Source of the DNA: Teratosphaeria epicoccoides
Taxonomy: Eukaryota > Ascomycota > Dothideomycetes > Mycosphaerellales > Teratosphaeriaceae
Reading direction: 5' to 3'
DNA: 64,000 nt
Assembly (NCBI GenBank): GCA_021401465.1
Contig: JADDMT010000089.1
Coordinates: 1 to 64,000 of the forward strand
The notes beneath the pieces are model-generated. The model did no database searches. It worked only from the letters and a program-made list of their open reading frames with translations, and was not told where the DNA came from. The position numbers and the translations under genes are program-made. This document shows positions 43,191 to 53,573 of this stretch, one piece after another (position 1 is the stretch's first letter; each line of letters opens with the position of its first letter).

Positions 43191-43889
43191 ATGGGACGGG
43201 ACGAGCAGAAAGAAGAACGAGAGGTGCTCGACTCAATCTTTCCAGAAGAGATTCAGGACATATCAGATACACAATATCGAATCACAATCAATATAGATGT
43301 TCCGAAGGAGGCCGACGAAGAAACACCAGATCCAGTCATAGTCCTCAATGTCCGATATCCAGAGAGCTATCCAGATGAGGCACCAGATCTGGACATCATG
43401 CAGCCGCCGAACGCACCAAAGCACCCGCATTTGAATGTTCAGGAAGACAAGGCGCGGCTATTAGAGGCTTTGCAGCCGACGATAGCAGAGAGCATGGGCA
43501 TGGCGATGGTCTTCACCTTGGTCAGCGCGTTGAAAGATTCAGCAGAGCTCTTGATCAGCGAACGACAGCAGGCAATCCAGGCGCAGAAGAATATTGAGGC
43601 TGCGAAGGCGGAGGAAGAGGAGAACAGGAAGTTCGAGGGCGAGAAGGTCACGAGAGAGACGTTCCTGGCATGGCGCGTAAAATTTAGAGAGGAGATGGCG
43701 GAAGAGGCGGCGCGGAAGCTGGCTCAACAGGAAGCTGAAGACAAGAAAAAGCGAGGTGGGAAGGCGGAGGAGAAGAAGCCTACCGGCAAGCAACTTTGGG
43801 AACAGGGTATCGCGGGCAAGACGACGGATGATTTTGAAGAGGGCGAAGATGTTGTTGAAAGCTCCCGTGAGTTGAAAGTTGACGCATAA
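43191..43889 (+). CDS. GIR2: RWD-domain protein Gir2/RWDD1-like
   Basis: Single exon of 232 codons from ATG at 43191 (the frame is open a few codons earlier). The N-terminus EEREVLDSIFPEEIQDISD and VLNVRYPESYPDEAPDLDI are the RWD fold. The middle is a Glu/Lys-rich helix, followed by KVTRETFLAWRVKFREEMAE and KKPTGKQLWEQGIAG, conserved in the DFRP2/Gir2/RWDD1 group. Gir2 binds the GTPase Rbg2 and the Gcn2 activator Gcn1, and dampens general amino-acid control on ribosomes. The window also encodes the downstream transcription factor of that pathway (CpcA, 6.4-7.7 kb), though the genes are not adjacent. Confidence 0.9.
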   Translation: MGRDEQKEEREVLDSIFPEEIQDISDTQYRITINIDVPKEADEETPDPVIVLNVRYPESYPDEAPDLDIMQPPNAPKHPHLNVQEDKARLLEALQPTIAESMGMAMVFTLVSALKDSAELLISERQQAIQAQKNIEAAKAEEEENRKFEGEKVTRETFLAWRVKFREEMAEEAARKLAQQEAEDKKKRGGKAEEKKPTGKQLWEQGIAGKTTDDFEEGEDVVESSRELKVDA

Positions 43890-44648
43890 GCACAAGCAGC
43901 TACTGCTTCGGAATCTCGTTGCCATTGGATCACGAATCTGGCAATGGTATCAAGGCTCGTACGGAGCGCTCGCGGCCACCAAACTAAAGGGCTCTGTAAA
44001 GGACCAAATGTTACGTGTCAGAGCAGCTTTCTGCGCACTGATCATGCGTCGGGGATGCAACAACTGTACCGCCACTATTGCTGGCAGCAGCACAGGCCTA
44101 CCACCTGGTGTGCCTCCATTTTAATCTGCCATGCCACACATGTAAGCACGCACCTGTTGTGAGATGTTCAGAGTCAAACTTCCGATCGGCAGGCAAGACG
44201 GACATACGCTACGGTCCTCCAGTCATTGCACCGGCTTCTATAGTAAGAGAAAGTGGCCGCTTCTGGACGACCTGTGGCCGACAAAATGTCAGCAATGTGA
44301 GGCATCCAGTGCAGCGTTAGATCAATATTGCGGAGTCACTGGATGTCATTCGGCGTTGTGATTTTGACGACTTCAATTCCCTGACATGCGAATATGCGAC
44401 AAGCTGGCGCAGAAGAAAGCAGAGCAGGAAGCGAAGCTGAGATGATAGCCTTGTCTGGCGAAGACATCGATACTCGCAAGCAGCTACGACAGGTCTTTGA
44501 GTCTCGCCGCTATCAGTGGATCGATCCAGGGCCCTCAGGCACAAAGGTCGTACAGTTCACAGGTGTATAAAGTATAGCTCTGAAAGCGCCTGATGCCAAG
44601 GTGCCAGGCAGCCAAGACACTAATCACGCTTTCCATTGCCTCGCCTTC

Positions 44649-45041
44649 TCAACCACCCCCCAACGGCTCATCGCACTTGTGTGTGTACAGCATCCCGTCG
44701 AACCCCAAACCAGCCTGATTATTGCAATTCTCTGCAAAATTACAGCTGTAGAAACCGTTGACCAAATTCGAGACGCACTGCACAGCCACAAGAGCGTATC
44801 AGTACAGCGCCACACAGTCGTGAAGCGGGTTCAAGATCATTGGTGCGGATGTATGCCTGAGATGGTTGCGAACCTTAACTTCATCCACCAAGTAACCGGC
44901 GACGAACGGGCAGGTCTTTTTTGTAAGTTCGTTATCGTAGTAATCGACATCCCCGAGCTCCCAGCAGCGGCAGACGCGGTATACGTCGCAGGCTGTGGCG
45001 GTGCTGGCGCAGAGGAGGGCAATGAGGGTGGTGGAACGCAT
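44649..45041 (-). CDS. Small secreted cysteine-rich protein (two exons)
   Basis: Proposed exons 45041-44880 and 44777-44649 encode 96 residues. ATG at 45041 opens a signal peptide (MRSTTLIALLCASTATA), followed by CDVYRVCRCWELG. Without splicing the frame ends 26 codons after exon 1. A TACTGATAC branch site and GTGCAG acceptor at 44783-44778 lead into CVSNLVNGFYSCNFAENCNN, which continues the pattern seen in a common fungal secreted family (CKC near the start, then LVNGxxW-like and AC-x-AG segments). The donor is less certain (GTTAAG at 44879). A TATA-like CATAAAA (45111-45105) lies 65 bp upstream. Role unknown; small secreted Cys-rich proteins include effectors and antimicrobial proteins. Confidence 0.6.
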
Positions 45042-46402
45042 TGTGGTTGAGATGATGGAATGCGTTGAGAGGCAAAGGAACGGAATGGAACTAGAGGAGC
45101 AGCGTTTTATGTCTTTTTAGCTAGGTCATGCCAGGCACCGCTATGCAGGAGTGAGTCGCCAAGAACGTACGAGAAGCCCAAGTGGGATTAATCACCGATC
45201 ACTGAGACCGGTGTGCATCTTCTGGGCACCAACAAGACGGGTCATTTGGTGAGAGCTTCCCCTGCTCCAATTGGGCAGCACCTGGCTAGAGGTTGAGGCC
45301 TGCTGCTTGCAATGTGCCTCTTTGCATCATCATGTCAGCAGAGGCAAGAACTTCGGAATGTCCGTCCGGCATTGACTGAGACTGCTGTCACGCCACGAAC
45401 CGACCTTCTTACAAACGGCAAGACGACGTCTGGATTGTCGAAGAATGGTGAACCCACGCCCACTCAATCGTCCCAAGTTCATGAGCCGTCGCCGTTCGTA
45501 GCGGATCCATTCAATCCAGCGCAATCACTGCAATTGACGAAAGTGGACACACGCAGATCCAGGTGTATGTTGCATTTCACCATCCTTCGCGTCGCCGTGC
45601 CTCTGCTTCCTCGCTGCCGCATGATGTAGAGCAGCAGTAGCCGCACTAGACAGATCTTGCAGGCTTTGGACCTCCTGATGACTGCCTTATCCAGGTGGCG
45701 TGATGGCTTGGAGAGCCTATGAGCTCCTCATATCGATGTGCAAGTAACGCCTTCAACGTCCCCTAATCCCATCTCCGGAATTCTTTGCGTGCGTCTATGC
45801 ACCAGAACACCCAATACCTGTGTTCACGTTTTGCTTGGCCAACCTCTTTCAATACAACCTCCCGGCTATAGTTGACTCTTAGATGCCAACCACTGAGTGA
45901 GCAAGATTTTCTCGGTACGACAGCCTACTCGCAGATCAAGCAATCAAACCTGGTCTGTGGACCTATGTGGTAAAGTGTTGGCTGAGGTGGTGCTGTTTCA
46001 ATGTGCCTTAGGACATACTGGTCGAAGTCTTCCTAGAAGAGGGAGCCGAACATATCTCCCCTCGCCAGACTGAGCGATTGACCATTGGAGCTTGCCTTGC
46101 TCTGCGGACTGATCGGTCGATCCTTCAAAATGCACCCAGAGGAAACTGAGGCCGCAGACGCCCACCGCAAATTTGACGAGAAGGTGCTATGAGACATTGC
46201 ACTCAATCGGCGTCCATCTGAGGTGTACCCTCCTAGCTTCTTCCCAAGCGTTGTCTACCCAAAGTGATATGGACTGCGACCACGCGAAGATCGATGGTCC
46301 ATTTTGACGTGTTTGTATCAGCACGGAATGGCCTGGTGACCTCACAGCGGCAACATTGGGCTTGATCTGTGGATGATTCTTGCCGGCCGGATCACGGCAT
46401 AT
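45042..46402. other. Gene-poor interval
   Basis: About 1.36 kb between two minus-strand genes. A 105-codon plus-strand frame (45312-45629) is Thr/Ser/Pro-rich but has no recognisable family. Probably regulatory and 3' flanks. Confidence 0.4.
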
Positions 46403-47209
46403 CTACCATATGCCGAACCACTTCTTCTTTTGCGTCTGCACCTTGCCATCGAAATCCACATATGCGCCTGCTGGCAGGCCAACCTCTTGTACGGCAGCGA
46501 CAGGACTCGCATCCCTGAGCGCGCTACCCTCTCTCTGCGCTGCGCCTTCCTTATCTCGACCAACAAATTCCTCCAGCATGCCTTCACCTTTCGTCTCGAT
46601 ACCATGCGCCTTCCTGTACTCCTTTCGCTTCTCTGCGTCCTCCAGCCTCCGTCTCCGCCTCTCAGCTGTTTTTGCGGAGACGTATTGGACGTGCATCGCG
46701 TACACTTCCCACCAGCGAGAAACAAAAGTGAAGGGATGGGCGAAGAGCATATTGTTTGGAGGGAGGAGATGGCGGTATGGTGTTTCGTGCAGGAAGTCCT
46801 GTAGCCAGATGAACACGGAAAGAAAGACAAGCACGGTCTGTGAAGCAAGTCAGTAGAGAGTAGCTCTCTTATGAGACTGTCAGCATACCAAGCTGAAGTA
46901 GAGGTGTATCCTCCGATTTGTTAGCAGGGTGTGCATGAGTGTTCCTTCCGGCGGCATCATGTGAGGATATCGCCTGGTTCGCTGAGCGCGCTTCTGCTCT
47001 TCGCTGAGAAGGGGGCCATAGTATTTGGGTTGCCGCGATCTGATGCGGGAGGGGTGCGATGGAGGATTGAATCGCTCGGGCTTCGCGAGCACACGGGGTT
47101 TGGGTGGTGTGCTTGACGCATGTCTGACGCCGATGAGTCGCTGCTGGAGCTGCTTGGAATGGAATGAAAGACTCGCACGGGGCGCGGGTAATAAGCGTAG
47201 TGAAGACAT
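46403..47209 (-). CDS. Putative mitochondrial inner-membrane protein (fungal, uncharacterised)
   Basis: Two exons, 47209-46889 and 46837-46403, with a 51-bp intron (GTATGC, TACTGAC, CACAG); 251 residues. The N-terminus (MSSLRLLPAPRASLSFHSKQ and more Arg) is a mitochondrial presequence. After a basic Pro-rich stretch comes PPEGTLMHTLLTNRRIHLYF, and the join gives SLTVLVFLSVFIWLQDFLHE, one transmembrane helix, then TPYRHLLPPNNMLFAHPF and a charged coiled coil. Proteins with this layout are conserved in filamentous fungi, but I know no assigned function. The start codons of this gene and beta-tubulin are 311 bp apart in divergent orientation. Confidence 0.72.
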
Positions 47210-47520
47210 GGTACCAAATCTGGATCTGGAAGGCACGACTGGATCACGTTCATCTCATCATCCCAAGCAGAAGATGGAAGCTGCGTACCAACGTTTTGAC
47301 ACTTGAGCTAGGCGGAACTAAATAAACGCGCTTGCGGGGCGGGAGTGGCCGCAGCTGGTCAAGTACACAAACCCACACTAGCACACCGCAACACCGCAAC
47401 CCCCAGCTTCCTCCTCTCGCACACCACCGCCATCCGCCCGTCGACACACCGCGCGATAACATCCAGTCCATACATCCAGCAGCCTCGCCGACATTCACCG
47501 ACAATACCGAGACCGCCAAG

Positions 47521-49163
47521 ATGCGTGAGATTGTGAGTCGTTTGTTTCCCACCGACGCAGAAAAACACGAAGTGGCCCCCTGAAGACAAATACGCATGCC
47601 CCGCGCCCAGTACGCCCCCAAAATAATGCAGGAACAGATATACTGACCAGCGATTGCGATACAGGTCCACCTCCAGACTGGCCAGTGTGTATGTACCGCG
47701 CAATCAACTACGAATGATATGGGAAAGAGCGCGAATTGACATGAAGAAAGGGCAACCAAATCGGTGCCGCATTCTGGCAGAACATCTCCGGCGAGCACGG
47801 CCTCGACGGCTCAGGCGTGTATGTATGCAATGTCGGAAATGGGTGAGAAGAGGCCACTGACGCGAGGCAGGTACAATGGCACGTCTGACCTCCAGCTCGA
47901 GCGCATGAACGTGTACTTCAACGAGGTATAATCTGCACAACCTCCCACCTCAAGCAACACCACTAACGCGAAATTCAGGCATCCGGCAACAAGTATGTCC
48001 CGCGTGCCGTCCTCGTCGACCTGGAGCCGGGTACCATGGATGCCGTCCGTGCTGGTCCCTTCGGTCAGCTCTTCCGTCCAGACAACTTCGTCTTCGGCCA
48101 GTCCGGTGCTGGCAACAACTGGGCCAAGGGTCACTACACCGAGGGTGCCGAGCTTGTCGACCAGGTTTTGGATGTCGTCCGTCGCGAAGCTGAGGGCTGC
48201 GACTGCCTCCAGGGTTTTCAAATCACCCACTCTCTTGGTGGTGGTACCGGTGCCGGTATGGGTACCCTCCTCATCTCCAAGATCCGCGAGGAGTTTCCAG
48301 ACCGCATGATGGCTACCTTCTCGGTCATGCCGTCTCCCAAGGTCTCCGACACCGTCGTTGAGCCATACAACGCCACACTCTCCGTGCATCAGCTTGTCGA
48401 GAACTCTGACGAGACCTTCTGTATTGACAACGAGGCTCTCTACGACATCTGCATGCGTACACTCAAGCTCTCCAACCCGAGCTACGGTGACCTGAATCAC
48501 CTGGTCTCCGCCGTCATGTCTGGTATCACCACTTGCTTGCGTTTCCCAGGTCAGCTCAACAGCGATCTTCGCAAGCTCGCGGTCAACATGGTGCCCTTCC
48601 CGCGTCTCCACTTCTTCATGGTCGGTTTCGCTCCTCTCACCAGCCGTGGCGCCCACAGCTTCCGTGCTGTCACTGTGCCAGAGCTCACCCAACAGATCTT
48701 CGACCCGAAGAACATGATGGCCGCTTCTGACTTCCGCAACGGCCGTTACCTCACCTGCTCCGCCATCTACCGCGGTAAGGTCTCCATGAAGGAGGTTGAG
48801 GATCAAATCCGCAACGTTCAGAACAAGAACACCGCCTACTTCGTTGAGTGGATCCCGAACAACGTCCAGACCGCTCTCTGCTCCATCCCGCCACGTGGCC
48901 TCAAGATGAGCTCGACCTTTGTCGGCAACAGCACATCCATCCAGGAACTGTTCAAGCGTGTCGGTGACCAGTTCACTGCCATGTTCAGGCGCAAGGCTTT
49001 CTTGCATTGGTATACTGGTGAGGGCATGGACGAGATGGAGTTCACTGAGGCTGAGAGCAACATGAACGACTTGGTCAGCGAGTATCAGCAGTATCAGGAG
49101 GCTTCGGTCTCTGAGGGTGAAGAGGAGTACGACGAGGAGGCTCCTCTGGAGGGCGAGGAGTAG
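47521..49163 (+). CDS. TUB2: Beta-tubulin
   Basis: Five exons: 47521-47532, 47665-47688, 47751-47818, 47871-47925 and 47979-49163; 447 residues. The tiny first exons encode MREI and VHLQTGQC, the classic fungal beta-tubulin arrangement with clustered 5' introns. The signature GGGTGAGMG (GTP-binding) and the autoregulatory MREI start are present, and the acidic tail ends EEEYDEEAPLEGEE. Residues linked to benzimidazole resistance (His6, Phe167, Glu198, Phe200) are all the sensitive form. Codon use is C-ending biased (TCC, GTC, AAG), as in highly expressed genes. Confidence 0.98.
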
Positions 49164-50306
49164 CCCCGGTAAATTGCAGCAATTGCGCAGGGCCTGAGGG
49201 CTAGGTATGCGAATGTCAAGGATCAGTGTGAGTGGACGTCGAGATCCAATGATTTGGCAATACTGCAGCGATAGGCGAATATGACATGATATCTGAGCAA
49301 GACGTTGCGCAAGTGTGTAGGTAAGTGTCTTGGGGATGACCACCTGTGCAGTCGGTCCTCCTTTTACTGTTGATCGGCATCGTTTACCCCGAGAACGCGT
49401 CAGGTCCATGCCTGGTCTGCTGACCACGCGTGTGCTCAGCACTTCAAACTATTGGTCGATCGGGCGCGTCCTCCAGTCGCTGAGGCATTGGCCCACGTTG
49501 CTCATGACAAGCTAAAACAAAGCAGCATCGTTTTCTGGCGCTCGAGCGGTGGGTGGGTAGTATTCTAATTCGTGCTGGCGGATCAACTTGTGATGGATTG
49601 GCTATGCGGTGTGAAAGGCTAATCCTGCGGTAACACGATTATTCCTTTGTTGAGGGTAAGAGTAGCTGAAGTTCGGTGGGGTTTGTGAGACGAGGGGAAG
49701 CGGCGACACTTGCTGCGATCGTGAACGTAGTCTTTTGCCTAGGGCATGGGTCGCCTGGTCGAGTCTTCAGTGCATGATGTCGCGAGGAAGGTAGTAGTAG
49801 GTGGTAGAGCTTGGGTCGTGCGGTGGTACGAGAGGTCTGCTCTTGAGCTCGTGTATTGTTGCATCGATATCTTGAGCGTTTGAGCTGGCAGAGCTGATGT
49901 GAGCGCGTTAGGTCATCGTTTGGTATGGCGGAGACATGTCTTGAAGGTTTTTGGGCTGGGAGAGACTTGCTCTATATCGTCCGTGGTGGCTATTCTGAAT
50001 GCACGAGATCAATGAGTTTCTGATGGCGTCGACGCAAGATCCACCGTCCCGCTCAGGTGTCGTGGACTTTGGACGCCCAGCTTGCCCTCCTCCTGCGGCT
50101 ATTGCCATCACCTCGCCCCACGAGGATCCTCAAGCAGCTCCTCTGCCTCCCTGCCATCCTTCTCGACTCCAGCTGAAAGCGCAGCACGTCCCAGGCGCGT
50201 GGTTCGACGAAGACGCCGAAGATGACGCCAACGAACTTGGCCAACATCGTCGTAGCTGGTCTTCGATTCGAACGGAACGGTATTGCCGGAGTCCTGACGA
50301 GTATGA
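49164..50306. other. 3' flank of beta-tubulin and unassigned sequence
   Basis: No gene is recognised in the first 850 bases. From about 50026 a plus-strand frame (to 50430) overlaps a minus-strand frame (50795-50307); see the next entry. Confidence 0.4.
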
Positions 50307-50795
50307 TTATTCCTCGAGATGGCTAGGGAGGACCGTTTCGGGTCGGACGGCGACTCCGATTGCTGCTGTTACGACGAACTGGGATGGTGGTGTGAGGAGG
50401 CGGGGCAGGAGACCGAGTCCGTGGAGCTGAGAGTGGGTAAGGAGGTACCGGCCGGAGTTGTTGACGTCGTCGCTTGTGGTTGGGGAGGGTAATGGGTATA
50501 CTGAGAGGGAAAGAGTGGTGGAGGAGAGGCGGAGAGAAGCTGGGAAGGGATGGGGGAGAAGGGTGAGGAGGTGGTGGTTGTGTGGGATGGGAGGAGAGGA
50601 GGAGGGGTTACAGACTGTGTATCGCGAAGGTTCTTGTGAACGTCGCATGAGGGTGCTGCCAGAGTCTGAATCTGAAGCAGCGATCTCGTGAGGTCGGTAC
50701 TGCCCTAGGCCAGCAAGGCTGCTGAGCGGTAACGATTTCAGTTTTAGCAATTCCACTTCTGCCGAGTCTGCCACGACAGGTAAGGAGTGGGACAT
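50307..50795 (-). CDS. Unrecognised ORF (competing antisense frame)
   Basis: A 162-codon frame from ATG at 50795. It is Ser/Leu/Pro-rich and lacks a known domain. The opposite strand holds a 130-codon frame (about 50026-50430) with equally plausible composition, and only one, or neither, is likely real. The minus frame begins just 13 bp after the stop of the neighbouring minus-strand hypothetical gene. Confidence 0.25.
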   Translation of the reverse strand: MSHSLPVVADSAEVELLKLKSLPLSSLAGLGQYRPHEIAASDSDSGSTLMRRSQEPSRYTVCNPSSSPPIPHNHHLLTLLPHPFPASLRLSSTTLSLSVYPLPSPTTSDDVNNSGRYLLTHSQLHGLGLLPRLLTPPSQFVVTAAIGVAVRPETVLPSHLEE

Positions 50796-50807
50796 CGACG
50801 CCAGCGC

Positions 50808-51384
50808 TTAACCCGAAGCAGGACTTCTAAAAGACCTGACAAAGCCCTCGGGCCGCCTCGCCTCGCCTTCATCACCACGATCGGACTCATCGCTGCCTTG
50901 ATCCCAGTCTGCCTCGTCCTCCCCGTCCCCTTCGTCCTCATCCTCGTCCTCCTCGCCCTCCTCCTCCCCCAGGATCTCTCTTGTCATCTCCAACAACCCC
51001 TCCAACGCCCCCTGCGCATCTCTCCCCTGCGGACCCTCGATCCATTCTTCCCGGTAATCCTCGAGCACTACAGCCTTGTAACCGCCAGATCCCAACGGCC
51101 GGACGAAAATGCTGTATTGACTGGGAGTCTCTGGCAAGATGATTGAGACGTTTTCTGAGCGAGCTGGTCAGTGGTCGTAGAGAGATGAGGGGAAATACAG
51201 GCAGGAGGGTACCCAGAATCTGGTGGAAGAGGGATTGGGTGGTGAGTTCGCGCTGTTTTTGGCAGGGCGCTTTGAGGTTGTTCACGAGTTGGTCGAAGAC
51301 GGGGCCGTGAGTGATGATGTTGTCGGTGGCTTGGTCTTCTGTGAATGCTGCTGCCATGGAGTCGAAGTTGGGAGGTGTCACCAT
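50808..51384 (-). CDS. Hypothetical acidic-tailed protein
   Basis: Two exons, 51384-51213 and 51154-50808, with a 58-bp intron (GTACCC, CTGAC, GCTCAG); 172 residues. The protein begins MVTPPNFDSMAAAFTEDQAT and has a compact helical region (FDQLVNNLKAPCQKQRELTT), then a beta-rich stretch SIILPETPSQYSIFVRPLGS and a strongly acidic tail (GEEEGEEDEDEDEGDGEDE). I do not recognise the family. The spliced junction LFHQILENVSIILPET reads smoothly, which supports the model. Confidence 0.6.
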
Positions 51385-52155
51385 TGTCGCACGAAACGCG
51401 ACTGGAGCCAGACGGCTCTGATTTGTGTGTCTTTACTCGCGTCACGCTTTACACAAGTCTCCTGTACCTTGTCGTGTGTAAATCCTGGCCAGACCGCCAC
51501 GTCAACCGCCAGAGCGTCACCCTTCACTGTCAAACTTCATTCCCTCATTTGACCCAAGGTAGCGGAGCAGCGGTCAAGCTGTCGCCAAGAATTCTGCTAT
51601 CTCGCGGCGCCTCACTCTCAAGTCTTGACCCAGCGTCGCAATCCATGATCATTTTCCAATTCCCTATCCGTCAAGCTTTGGACCCATCATCATCGAATGC
51701 TACCTAGCTTCATCCGCAGCCGACCCGAGCAAACCCGAAGCCTTCTGGTACGTCCCAAAGCAAAACGAATGCATCCACTTGGGCATTGGAGCCGGCTATA
51801 TATCCCTTCACCGCCAGACTACACCGCTTTAGGAAGGCGACGGAGCATTCACTTGTTAGACTGGCGGTCTGCTAGCGTTGAGCTTGGCTGAGACTAGCGG
51901 GGGTCCCTTGATGGCTTCTAGCATGGATGGTAATGTGGCGGGGATGCGTTGGTCAACACGATTTCGAGGACATGGACTTGGAAAGTTGATGTCGGAAGTA
52001 TTCGTTCGTCGTCTTCTTCAACTGGTTTTGATAACGCAGTGAGTGCTTCATGCTCCATCCCAAACGCCGACGCTAAATCGCACATATCTCCATCAACATG
52101 CATGCTCGCGATGCGTCACACTTTGAAGCGCCCAGGCAGATATTATTCTCGTTCA
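51385..52155. other. Intergenic interval
   Basis: Upstream of the hypothetical gene and downstream of GPN1. Only short frames without motifs. Confidence 0.45.
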
Positions 52156-53388
52156 TCACCTCTGACTTTGCCTAATGTACTCCATCGGCTTCGTCAACTT
52201 GGCCGCAGGTCCCTGCTGGTCCTGCAATGCGGCCTCATACCGCGCCTTGACGCTTTTCTCAAACTCCGTCTCCTCGTCGAAGTCATCTTCCGACTCATCA
52301 GCTTGCTCTCTGCCCATCTCTCTCTCCGGCTCTAATTCTGCGTCCATTTCCTCGGCGTCGCTGACGGTCTCGGGTTCCTCGTGGGCATACTTTCCAGTAC
52401 CTTTCGCCCGGGACGAGACGTTCATATCACGCATCATGCGCGACATTTGCTCTTGCTGGATTTGCTTTTTCGTGGCCTCGGCTTCCGTCTTTCGCTTTTC
52501 GAGCTCGGGTCTGTAGTCTCTCTCAAACTCCTGTCGCTTCTCCTCGACTGCGGTGAAGAAGTCGTAGACGCCGTCGCCGGTCATGCTACTCACGCCTACG
52601 ACGCTGAGGGTGTTGTAGAATTCTTCCAGCACCAAAGACATGCTGTTCAGTAATGAGCCCATGTACCCACTACCCTCCCGCTCCTCCTCTTCCTCCTTCT
52701 TCAACGCGGTCTGGAACGCCTCAAAGTCCCGCATCCACTCTACTGCCTCCTTCTCATCCTTGACATCTGTCTTGTTGAAAACGAGAATCATGGGCAACTT
52801 GGTCTTGTAGAGGATGGAGATGGCGTACAGCATGTTGGACATGAAGGTGGATGTGTTCTCAGTCGTGCGCGGAGTGTCGATGATGTAGGCAATGACAGTA
52901 GGAAAGCTAGAGGCCAGGGAGGAGAGGAGAATGCTGCCCGAGGCGGACCATACGAAGACCTCGATCTGACCGGGTGTGTCGATCAGAATGTGTGAGGGGA
53001 TTGACCGTTGCTTCTGTTTTTGTGGTGGTGATGTTGGGGGTGGTTGGGGCAGGCAGCGTTTCTCCAGTATTCCCATGACTTGATCAATCTTTGTGCTGAA
53101 GAGATTTAGGCTGGTCAAGATGCCACCGTTCGGTCCCAGATTGTACTGCTTCATGACTTCTTTGTAGTTGACGCTGTCTCGGATGTCGATGTTGGAGTCG
53201 AAGGGAATACTGCGCACGGCTGGGTCGAGATTGAGGACGTAGGGCGGTGCTTGCTGGGACTGGGTTGTTTTCTGGTGGAGGTGGGCGTTGATGCGCTGCA
53301 TAAAGGTCGTCTTACCGGAGCCCGCCATTCCTATGCAGACGACGGCGACTGGCGAGGTCTGAGTGGCGGAGGAGCTCGACGAGGCCAT
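52156..53388 (-). CDS. NPA3: GPN-loop GTPase 1 (Npa3/XAB1)
   Basis: Single exon of 410 codons from ATG at 53388. Walker A GMAGSGKTT is at residues 20-28, the Gly-Pro-Asn loop appears in YNLGPNGGILTSLNLF, DTPGQIEVF is the G3 motif and VFNKTDV is G4. The C-terminus has a coiled, acidic region and the conserved end PMEYIRQSQR. GPN1 is a cytosolic GTPase needed for assembly and nuclear import of RNA polymerase II. The C-terminal half is longer and more charged than the yeast protein. It is divergent from CWF19, with 185 bp between start codons. Confidence 0.94.
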   Translation of the reverse strand: MASSSSSATQTSPVAVVCIGMAGSGKTTFMQRINAHLHQKTTQSQQAPPYVLNLDPAVRSIPFDSNIDIRDSVNYKEVMKQYNLGPNGGILTSLNLFSTKIDQVMGILEKRCLPQPPPTSPPQKQKQRSIPSHILIDTPGQIEVFVWSASGSILLSSLASSFPTVIAYIIDTPRTTENTSTFMSNMLYAISILYKTKLPMILVFNKTDVKDEKEAVEWMRDFEAFQTALKKEEEEEREGSGYMGSLLNSMSLVLEEFYNTLSVVGVSSMTGDGVYDFFTAVEEKRQEFERDYRPELEKRKTEAEATKKQIQQEQMSRMMRDMNVSSRAKGTGKYAHEEPETVSDAEEMDAELEPEREMGREQADESEDDFDEETEFEKSVKARYEAALQDQQGPAAKLTKPMEYIRQSQR

Positions 53389-53573
53389 GATGAAACCGTC
53401 GCTTGGCCGAATCGTCGGTCAGATCGCGAGAGTGAGAGATGGCTACATGTATTGTCGAGGTGGATGGTTGTAGATCTGTTTTGGGAAATATGACTTTGAC
53501 ATGTGAAAGTTCTGATGACGCGGGCACATCCACTCTCAATCTTGCGCGCAATCCCGCGTAGGTATCCAGGACA

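Noticed and set aside
44394..44570. 58-codon plus-strand frame with coding-like composition
   Set aside because: No homology, no upstream exon or acceptor that would make it a terminal exon, and no promoter element.
47811..49442. 543-codon minus-strand frame
   Set aside because: It is a shadow of beta-tubulin, produced by strong codon bias.
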